Below, piece after piece: positions 6,394 to 11,826 of a stretch of 11,826 nt of DNA. Both the position numbers and the translations under genes were made by a program. Where the stretch lies: contig JASLZO010000016.1 of assembly GCA_030754805.1 (NCBI GenBank), forward strand, positions 1 through 11,826, given 5' to 3'. The notes beneath the pieces were generated by a model. The model saw only the letters and a list, made by a program, of their open reading frames with translations. It was not told the origin of the DNA and did no database searches. Positions within the stretch are counted from its first letter, which is position 1. Each line of letters begins with the position of its first letter. This DNA is from Dehalococcoidia bacterium (GTDB taxonomy: Bacteria > Chloroflexota > Dehalococcoidia > UBA6926).

Positions 6394-7266
6394 ATGCAGG
6401 CGATTGATCAAGACATCCTGGCAACCGCAAACGGGCAGAGCCGCCGGCTTCGGGACCTCGTGGGTCAGCCAGGGACGCTGGTCATGCCGGGCGCGTACGA
6501 CGGGTTGAGCGCGCGGCTGTTCGAGTCGATGGGGTTCCAGGCCATCCAGTGCTCCAGTGGTGGAATCGCGGCCGGCCAAGCCCAACCCGACGGTGAGATG
6601 TTGACGAGAGAGCAGACGCTGAGTGTCAGCCGGACCATCGCAGAGGCGGTCGCCGTTCCCGTTAACGGAGACGGCGAACGAGGCTATGGCGAGGCACACG
6701 AAGTCGGGGACACGGTGCGTGGGTACGTCGAAGCGGGTTGTGCGGGGATGAACATCGAGGACAGCGCACCCCACCTGCCGGGGGAACCATTCACGCTGAT
6801 TCCGGTCGCCGAACATCTCGAGAAGCTGGACGCCATGATGGCGACGAAGCGCGAATTGGGCAGCGAGTTCTTCGTGAACGCGCGCGTCGACTCGTTCATG
6901 GCGTTTCGAGACGACCCCGGCGTAGCCCTGGAAGAGGGCATCGTTCGAGGGAAGGCATATGCCGCCGCGGGGGCGGACTGCATCTTCTTCATCGGCGCGA
7001 CGTCACCTGACGCTATCGGCCAACTCGTTCGGGGGATACCCGCACCTGTGAGCATCCTGGCCGGGGCCCAGACACCGCCGCTAGCGCTGCTTCATGAGTT
7101 GGGCGTGGCGCGGGTGAGCTACGGATACGCGTTCGCCCTGGCGGCGGGAGCCGCGATACGTCGGTTGGCGGAAGAGGTACTGGAGTCAGGCACGATCACG
7201 GGGATACGCGATGCGATGACGGTTCCGGAACTCGCCCAGCTGATGCAGCGCACCGCGCCGGAGTAA
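6394..7266 (+). CDS. Isocitrate lyase/PEP mutase superfamily protein
   Basis: Predicted Mg-dependent TIM-barrel enzyme acting on a 2-oxo or carboxylic acid. The protein is 290 aa, usual for this superfamily. Family motifs in order are GTLVMPGAYDGLSARLFES (27-45), the metal site PVNGDGERGYG (89-99, Asp93 and Glu95), AGMNIEDS (117-124), NARVDSF (162-168) and VSYGYAFALAAGA (241-253). The lyase loop K-K-C-G-H of isocitrate and methylisocitrate lyases is missing: after IEDS comes APHLPGEPFTLIP, with no cysteine. It is therefore unlikely to be a true isocitrate or methylisocitrate lyase. It resembles the large uncharacterised branch that includes oxaloacetate decarboxylase and hydrolase-type members. 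Start at ATG 6394, 8 nt after AGGA. The substrate cannot be named. Confidence 0.9.
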   Translation: MQAIDQDILATANGQSRRLRDLVGQPGTLVMPGAYDGLSARLFESMGFQAIQCSSGGIAAGQAQPDGEMLTREQTLSVSRTIAEAVAVPVNGDGERGYGEAHEVGDTVRGYVEAGCAGMNIEDSAPHLPGEPFTLIPVAEHLEKLDAMMATKRELGSEFFVNARVDSFMAFRDDPGVALEEGIVRGKAYAAAGADCIFFIGATSPDAIGQLVRGIPAPVSILAGAQTPPLALLHELGVARVSYGYAFALAAGAAIRRLAEEVLESGTITGIRDAMTVPELAQLMQRTAPE

Positions 7267-7411
7267 CTACTCGACCTGACCGGCGCGGTGACCTTCGGCG
7301 TCAAACCACGATCGGCCCCCCAGGTAACCGGCGGACAGTTGAGAGCGGGTACGATTCCCGAGCAAGAGCAAGAAGCGGAACGAGTGGCGGATCAAGGCTC
7401 GATCCGGCGAC

Positions 7412-7416
7412 GGGAG
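7412..7416 (+). promoter_or_regulatory. Ribosome binding site supporting a TTG start
   Basis: GGGAG is followed by a 6-nt spacer and TTG at 7423, which begins the conserved part of the small protein downstream. It is better than anything before the upstream GTG candidates at 7288 and 7384. Confidence 0.5.
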
Positions 7417-7422
7417 AAGCAG

Positions 7423-7686
7423 TTGGCATTTCAATACACGACCATTGTGGAGACAATCAACCTGGACATCGGGGCCGCTTCATCGGCGAGCCCGGACGAC
7501 ATCAGTACAGCCCAAGGTGAGGGCTTGAATCACCAGATCCAACGGGTTGCACAGAGCGCGGATACGATCGATGGCGGCGGGTGGGAAATCTTCTCGTTCG
7601 ACCAGCTCCTGTTGCCGTCGACCCAGAAAGACCAACCAGGGCGTCTCGCGACGACGTTCCTCCTCAGGAGAGAACGGGCCGGATAG
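7423..7686 (+). CDS. Small DUF4177-like protein
   Basis: About 87 aa. The layout resembles DUF4177-type proteins: an N-terminal strand with FQYTTIVETI (3-12), a helix around LNHQIQRVAQSADTI (35-49), the hallmark GGGWEIFSF (51-59), a disordered turn, and a final strand ending FLLRRER (79-85). No catalytic residues are known for this fold, and the function is unknown. I chose TTG 7423 because the conserved part begins there and a GGGAG site precedes it. The frame is open upstream to GTG 7288 (132 aa), but that extension is low-complexity and unlike the family. The gene converges on the MFS gene with only 3 nt between stop codons. Confidence 0.65.
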   Translation: MAFQYTTIVETINLDIGAASSASPDDISTAQGEGLNHQIQRVAQSADTIDGGGWEIFSFDQLLLPSTQKDQPGRLATTFLLRRERAG

Positions 7687-7689
7687 ACG

Positions 7690-9015
7690 CTACTCCGGGG
7701 GTGGGCGCGATGCGGCTGTTGCCCTCGCTTCGCGTGCCATCCGGCGCGCGGGGTCGCCTGCGAACCACCAGAACGCCAGACCTAGGATGCCCATCATCAC
7801 TCCGTTCCAGATGAGGGTTGTCGTCATGCCCCAGATATCGGAAGCCAGGCCCATCAGCGGCGGCGCGGTGAGCAATGCTAGGTCGCCCAGGGTCCGCGCG
7901 GCCCCCTGGCCCACCGCTTGCCCTCTTGGCGGGCTGACGTCGGAGACATAGGCGACGGGAGCCGGGCCCTCCAACCCCTGTGCGATTCCGTAGAGGACCA
8001 TCCCGACGCCAAACATGACGATGGACGGGCTCAAGCCGAGGACGAGCAGGGCTACCGAGAAGACGAGAAGGCCCGGGACAATCGCGCTCTTCCGGCCGTA
8101 CCGGTCCGTGAACACGCCGACCAACGGCAAGAGCAGGAACGTGAACACCGAGGGCAGTGTCAACAGGAGGCCGATCTCGCCGGGTGACAGACCGAGGTCT
8201 CGCGAACCCTTCAGTGGGAGGAGCGTGAACATCGCGCCGCCGCGCGTGAAGAACGTTCCGGCGAACACGAGCGAGATCAGAGCAAAATCTGGCCGGAACA
8301 TGAACCCGTAGCCGTGGAGTCGCCGGGACTCCGGGATCGTGGTCGAAGGCCACGGCGATCGCTCACCTTCGTTGGACGTGTTTGTCTGACCCTCTTCCGA
8401 ACCTGCCGGCGATCCGGCGGTCACTTCCTGGTGCAACCACCTGGTCTCCGAAACTTTCAGAACGACCCAGACGGCGCTGGCTGCGGACACGATTCCAACC
8501 GCGATGAAGGGGGCGCGGAGACCGAAGAACTCCGCCACGATCCCGCCCAGTGCGGGTCCGGCCGTGATCCCGATCAGGAAGCTGCCCTGGAAGAGGCTCA
8601 TCAGCCGCCCCCGGTTGGTCGGTTGACTGACGTCGGATATGTAGATGACCGCGCCGGTGATGAAAGCTGCGGACCCGATGCCCGCTATGAAGCGAAAGGC
8701 CAAGAGTGGTTCGAGCGACAGCGCGAAGCCCGAAAGAACGTTGCCGACCGCCGCGATCGCCGCACCGGCCGTAAGGACCCACTTCCTGCCGATTCGGTCC
8801 GATAGGACGGCGGATGGCATGTTGGTCAGGAACCTAGCCAACCCGAACGCGGTTATTACCAGTCCGACCTGCGCCACCGTCACACCCAACGTGTCCGCGT
8901 AGAGCGGAACGATGGGTACGGCGATGCCCTGCCCGGTGGTCAACAGCGCGGTGCCGATGCACAGAAAAAGAACCTCCCGATCGATCTTCAGGAGGCCCGG
9001 GAGGTTCGTCAGCAT
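7690..9015 (-). CDS. MFS transporter (DHA1/multidrug-efflux-like)
   Basis: Twelve-helix major facilitator protein of 441 aa in the inner membrane, likely a proton-driven exporter. Motif A between helices 2 and 3 reads VLSDRIGRKWV (70-80) and is repeated in the C-terminal half as VFTDRYGRKSA (301-311). A motif C-like GPALGG lies in helix 5 (153-158). The two halves are joined by a long hydrophilic loop (about 189-243). The overall style is like drug:H+ antiporters such as tetracycline or multidrug efflux proteins, but the substrate cannot be told. ATG at 9015 has no Shine-Dalgarno site. It is divergent from the 8-helix membrane protein, whose ATG at 9016 is immediately adjacent. Confidence 0.93.
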   Translation of the reverse strand: MLTNLPGLLKIDREVLFLCIGTALLTTGQGIAVPIVPLYADTLGVTVAQVGLVITAFGLARFLTNMPSAVLSDRIGRKWVLTAGAAIAAVGNVLSGFALSLEPLLAFRFIAGIGSAAFITGAVIYISDVSQPTNRGRLMSLFQGSFLIGITAGPALGGIVAEFFGLRAPFIAVGIVSAASAVWVVLKVSETRWLHQEVTAGSPAGSEEGQTNTSNEGERSPWPSTTIPESRRLHGYGFMFRPDFALISLVFAGTFFTRGGAMFTLLPLKGSRDLGLSPGEIGLLLTLPSVFTFLLLPLVGVFTDRYGRKSAIVPGLLVFSVALLVLGLSPSIVMFGVGMVLYGIAQGLEGPAPVAYVSDVSPPRGQAVGQGAARTLGDLALLTAPPLMGLASDIWGMTTTLIWNGVMMGILGLAFWWFAGDPARRMAREARATAASRPPPE

Positions 9016-10023
9016 ATGGGCTGTTATTGTACTTATGCCCCTTGCAACCGCCTTCTCTTTCCATCATCGATCACCGTGGCCCCTGACCTTCTCACCGACT
9101 CCGGAGCCAAACATACGAGCGCGGTCCGCGAGGTCGCCCCGGTGCTCGTGCTGGGCGCCGGTCTCGTTGGGGCGGTCCTCTGGTCCGGGATCATCGGCGG
9201 CCGCGCCTCCGCCGCCCCCCCGTACCTGCTGTCACAAGGCCTCCTGATGTTGATCGGATTCACTCTTGCGACGCGTGGGGCTCCTCGATGGAGCTATCCG
9301 TGGCTGGCATTCGGAGTCGTTGCGACGAGCGCCCTGTTGAGTTCATTGATCGCCTCCGATGCGGACCCGACGCCGGCGATCGTGATCGTCGCGATCGCCA
9401 CGGGGCCCGTGCTCGCGGTGCTGCTGGCCACGGTCATCTCGGTCAGGAGCTGGGGAGACGCCTACGCGTTCCTGGCGCTGTTCCTCGCCGGGATCGTCGT
9501 TTCATGGCTGACGGTCGGTCCTCCAGGGTCGTTGGGCGCGGCAGCCGAGGGGGCCGCGGGCCAGATGGTGGCGCTGCTCCTTGCGCTGGCGATCCTGGGT
9601 GTCGTGCTGGGGATGGCGGTGCTGGCGTGGAATCGAGGGGTGACCGAGGTAGCGTTGGCGCTCCTTGGCTCTGTCTTGCTGGTCTCTGCGATCGGATTCG
9701 ACGTGATGATCCCCCAAGCGGAGGACACTGAGATCGCGCCACCGAACTTTGCGAGTTTCCTCAGCCTCTACCTGTTCCTGGCGATGGCGACGTTCGCCGC
9801 AGGGTCGATCCGACGCGTATTCGCCGGAAAGGGAATGATCGGCCCGGCGCCGGCGCTCGGAGGATCCGAGAAGCCCTGGACAGATCAAGGCGAGCCCGAT
9901 GGATCCACGGATGACGACAGTGCCTCCAATGACGTGGCCGAAGATGGTGAAGCGCCACAATCGAGACGGCGACGTCAACGAGGTTCGGGGCCCAACCCCG
10001 TGCGACGTCGCCGACGCCGGTAA
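9016..10023 (+). CDS. Unrecognised 8-helix membrane protein with charged tail
   Basis: I do not recognise a family. The 335-aa frame predicts about eight membrane helices (40-61, 69-86, 95-113, 119-142, 149-167, 181-205, 209-228, 246-264). Loops are short and Ala/Gly/Leu/Val-rich. A soluble C-terminal tail follows (about 266-335), first acidic (STDDDSASNDVAEDGE) and then strongly basic (RRRRQR... RRRRRR). The tail is probably cytoplasmic and could bind acidic partners, nucleic acid or lipid head groups. The start is uncertain. ATG 9016 has GGGAGG 11 nt upstream (8999-9004), inside the divergent MFS gene. GTG 9076 would drop a Cys-rich 20-residue leader but has no ribosome binding site. It ends 25 nt before the dehydrogenase gene on the same strand, so the two may be cotranscribed. 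No transport or enzyme motif is visible. Confidence 0.8.
   Translation: MGCYCTYAPCNRLLFPSSITVAPDLLTDSGAKHTSAVREVAPVLVLGAGLVGAVLWSGIIGGRASAAPPYLLSQGLLMLIGFTLATRGAPRWSYPWLAFGVVATSALLSSLIASDADPTPAIVIVAIATGPVLAVLLATVISVRSWGDAYAFLALFLAGIVVSWLTVGPPGSLGAAAEGAAGQMVALLLALAILGVVLGMAVLAWNRGVTEVALALLGSVLLVSAIGFDVMIPQAEDTEIAPPNFASFLSLYLFLAMATFAAGSIRRVFAGKGMIGPAPALGGSEKPWTDQGEPDGSTDDDSASNDVAEDGEAPQSRRRRQRGSGPNPVRRRRRR
9026..9031 (-). promoter_or_regulatory. Candidate -10 element for the MFS gene
   Basis: TACAAT on the minus strand ends 10 nt before the MFS ATG at 9015. It would place the transcription start about 4 nt before that ATG. No convincing -35 hexamer is seen at the usual distance. Together with the missing Shine-Dalgarno site this hints at a leaderless mRNA. 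Confidence 0.25.
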
Positions 10024-10048
10024 GGCAGCGAAAGGAAACCCACGTTCG

Positions 10049-11041
10049 ATGACAGTCAGGATCGCGATCCTCGACGACTACCAGAGCGTTGCGCTTCGGA
10101 TGGCGGATTGGTCGATGCTGCCCGAGGGGGTGGAAATCGAATCGTTCATGGCGGGAATCGACGAAGAAGAGGCCCTGGTCGAACGATTGCGCACGTTCCA
10201 GGTCCTGGTGTCGATGCGGGAGCGGACGAGGCTTCCGGTTTCGGCCCTGGAACGGCTACCGGAACTCCGACTGATCGCGGCGACGGGCGCGCGGCAGGTG
10301 AACATCGATGTCGAGGCGGCGACACGACTGGGGATTTTCATCTCGACGACCGGTTCACCAGGAGGGTCGACGTCGGAACTAACGTGGGCATTGATCTTCG
10401 CCATCACTCGACGGGTCCCGCAGGAAGACGCAGCGATGCGGACCGGAAGATGGCAGTCGACTATGGGTGTCGACCTGGCCGGAAAGACGCTGGGGTTGAT
10501 GGGGCTGGGCAGAGTTGGGGCCGGCGTGGCAAGGGCCGCCGAAGCCTTCCGAGTAGAGCTGCTGGCCTGGTCGCGAAACCTGACAGCAGAGCGGGCCCGG
10601 GAGATGGGCGCTACCGCGGTCGGGAAGAACGAACTTTTCGCACGATCCGACATCCTGAGCGTCCACGTCCCCCTCAACGATGGGACGCGTGGGCTCGTCG
10701 GGGCCTTGGAGCTGGGGCTGATGAAGCCAACGAGTTATCTCATCAACACCTCACGGGGTCCGATTGTGGAAGAGACGGCGTTGGTGGAGGCGCTCCGAGG
10801 AAACTGGATTGCAGGGGCGGCGCTGGACGTGTTCGACCGTGAGCCTTTACCCGCGGGACATCCGTTGACCGGTCTGGAGAACGTGGTCCTGACGCCGCAC
10901 CTCGGCTACGTGACGGAGGAGAACTACCGCGTTTTCTATGGCGAGTCTCTCGAGAACATCCGCGCGTATCTCGATACGGGCCTTCCGACGCGGCTCCTGA
11001 ACCCCGAAGCGATCGGCCGACGCCCGCCGGCGACAGTCTGA
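10049..11041 (+). CDS. D-2-hydroxyacid dehydrogenase family protein
   Basis: NAD(P)-dependent oxidoreductase of 330 aa interconverting a D-2-hydroxyacid and a 2-oxoacid. A substrate domain with GAR (80-82) and GGSTSELTWALI (105-116) flanks a Rossmann domain. The dinucleotide loop is GLGRVG (152-157). The catalytic triad is present: Arg236 (NTSRGPIV), Glu265 (ALDVFDREPLP) and His284 (LTPHLG). After the second strand, where NAD-specific members have Asp, the sequence is AWSRN (173-177), which points to NADPH preference. The start at ATG 10049 begins the first strand (MTVRIAILDDYQS), with AAGGA 12 nt upstream. The open frame runs back to 9899 but that part lies in the preceding gene. It resembles SerA/glyoxylate-reductase-like catabolic members; the substrate is unknown. 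The ICL/PEPM-like enzyme 3 kb upstream may share oxoacid chemistry (inference). Confidence 0.93.
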   Translation: MTVRIAILDDYQSVALRMADWSMLPEGVEIESFMAGIDEEEALVERLRTFQVLVSMRERTRLPVSALERLPELRLIAATGARQVNIDVEAATRLGIFISTTGSPGGSTSELTWALIFAITRRVPQEDAAMRTGRWQSTMGVDLAGKTLGLMGLGRVGAGVARAAEAFRVELLAWSRNLTAERAREMGATAVGKNELFARSDILSVHVPLNDGTRGLVGALELGLMKPTSYLINTSRGPIVEETALVEALRGNWIAGAALDVFDREPLPAGHPLTGLENVVLTPHLGYVTEENYRVFYGESLENIRAYLDTGLPTRLLNPEAIGRRPPATV

Positions 11042-11184
11042 ATCTACCGAGTCGGTTTGGAGTCAGGCAAGGGCTCTCGGGGTCAAACTCTGGAACCCAG
11101 ACCAACAAGGCTCGCCATTGATTCCTTGACGGGGGTCAGGGGCTCGAAATTGACGAGACCGGACGGATGTAGTCAAGTAGCGAG

Positions 11185-11826
11185 GTGAATCTACCCCTCG
11201 TTTTCGCAGTCATCGCGATCGGCGGCTTCGCCAGCGGCAAGGTCGCCCGACTGGTGAAGCTTCCCATGATCACCGGGTACCTGGTCGCGGGAATCGTAAT
11301 GGGCCCCACCGTCTCCGGCCTCCTGTCCGAGGCATCGGTCGCCGATGCTAACGTCCTTGTGACGCCGATAGGGCTGGGAATCATCGCCTACCTCATCGGC
11401 GGCAGCCTTCCAATGGCGGGAATCCGCGAAGGCGGGCGCAGCATCCCTGCCATCGTCCTCATGGAGGCGCTCTTCGCCTGCCTTTTCGTCATCGCTCTGG
11501 TAACCGTCGTCGGTCCGATACTCCTCGACGCGCCAGACCTCGACACACAAGACTTTGTCACGATGGGCATCCTTGCGGGAGCCATTTCGCTGGCGACGGC
11601 GCCGGCGGCCACGCTGGCGCTCATCGAGGAGGCCGGAACGCGTGGACGGCTGGTCCGGACGCTCCTTGCGGTCGTCGCCATCGACGATGGGCTCGCCATT
11701 ATCGCCTTCGCGATCGCCGCTAGCGTTATCGCGATGCTTTACGGGACCGATGGCTCGTTCTCGACCGCTGGGCTGTTCTTGGCGGGAACGGGAGGCGTGG
11801 CCGTTTCGATTGTCCTAGGCCTCGTG
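11185..11826 (+). CDS. Cation:proton antiporter (Na+/H+ exchanger family), 5' part
   Basis: Partial gene, cut by the window end after 214 codons with no stop. It begins at GTG 11185, the first start codon after an in-frame TAG at 11170-11172; no clear Shine-Dalgarno site is seen. The product has about six membrane helices so far. The N-terminus VKLPMITGYLVAGIVMGP (24-41) matches the classic first helices of CPA-type exchangers. ATAPAATLALIEEAGTRGRL (138-157) followed by LLAVVAIDDGLAII (160-173) gives the Asp-Asp (167-168) ion-binding pair of electrogenic CPA2/NapA-like antiporters. It likely exchanges Na+ or K+ for H+ across the inner membrane. Whether it has a C-terminal TrkA/KefC-type regulatory domain lies outside the window. 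Confidence 0.9.
   Translation, partial: MNLPLVFAVIAIGGFASGKVARLVKLPMITGYLVAGIVMGPTVSGLLSEASVADANVLVTPIGLGIIAYLIGGSLPMAGIREGGRSIPAIVLMEALFACLFVIALVTVVGPILLDAPDLDTQDFVTMGILAGAISLATAPAATLALIEEAGTRGRLVRTLLAVVAIDDGLAIIAFAIAASVIAMLYGTDGSFSTAGLFLAGTGGVAVSIVLGLV

Noticed and set aside
7288..7422. GTG-initiated N-terminal extension of the DUF4177-like protein
   Set aside because: It is low-complexity Gln/Glu/Arg-rich sequence without a good ribosome binding site, and the family normally starts at the first strand.
9899..10048. 50-residue upstream extension of the dehydrogenase frame
   Set aside because: It lies inside the preceding membrane protein gene. The Rossmann-type first strand begins at ATG 10049, which has its own AAGGA site.
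11042..11184. Possible terminator or RNA between the dehydrogenase and antiporter genes
   Set aside because: No stable stem with a T-tract and no tRNA-like or riboswitch-like structure could be seen.

Overview
This is a GC-rich bacterial chromosome segment with short intergenic gaps, several GTG and TTG starts and mostly clear Shine-Dalgarno sites. An aerobic, non-proteobacterial organism is suggested by a primary-type sigma factor without region 1.1, a type-A2-like haem-copper oxidase with a separate small subunit IV, and a catabolic/transport neighbourhood. A Chloroflexota lineage such as SAR202/Dehalococcoidia is my best guess. That is inference from gene style; nothing in the window proves it. 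No rRNA, tRNA, CRISPR array, insertion sequence or phage module was seen.

Layout. 1-284 is a leader with no recognisable gene. 285-1556 (+) encodes an RpoD/SigA-family sigma factor. 1769-5184 (-) is a tight cytochrome c oxidase operon transcribed coxB-coxA-coxD(subunit IV)-coxC. Its last junctions are coupled: the coxD start lies inside the coxA end, and the coxC Shine-Dalgarno overlaps the coxD end. A divergent intergenic region (5185-5482) carries a perfect 11-bp tandem repeat and a previously uncounted 47-codon ORF with a C-x2-C...H-x3-H motif. It is followed by a universal stress protein gene (5483-5932, +). 5933-6393 is gene-poor and may hold a decayed coding remnant. Then come an isocitrate lyase/PEP mutase superfamily enzyme (6394-7266, +) and a small DUF4177-like protein (7423-7686, +). 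An MFS transporter follows (7690-9015, -), divergent from an unrecognised 8-helix membrane protein (9016-10023, +). Last are a D-2-hydroxyacid dehydrogenase (10049-11041, +) and the 5' part of a CPA-type cation:proton antiporter running off the window (11185-11826, +).

How the genes fit together. The cox operon supplies the four subunits of a proton-pumping terminal oxidase, but no cytochrome c, haem A synthesis or copper-insertion gene is in the window. The right half looks like small-molecule metabolism and transport: a 2-hydroxyacid/oxoacid enzyme pair with an exporter-like MFS protein and an antiporter. No single pathway can be assigned.

The most unusual signal is in coxA. It has all metal ligands and the A2-type Tyr-Ser motif, but by eye alignment it lacks the K-channel lysine (Ile393) and the K-channel serine (Leu330). 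It has a glutamate beside the latter, a Gln at the usual Mg-site His, and two extra N-terminal membrane helices. I found no clear evidence of a wholly new multi-gene system. The coxA remodelling and the small Cys/His protein are the best leads.
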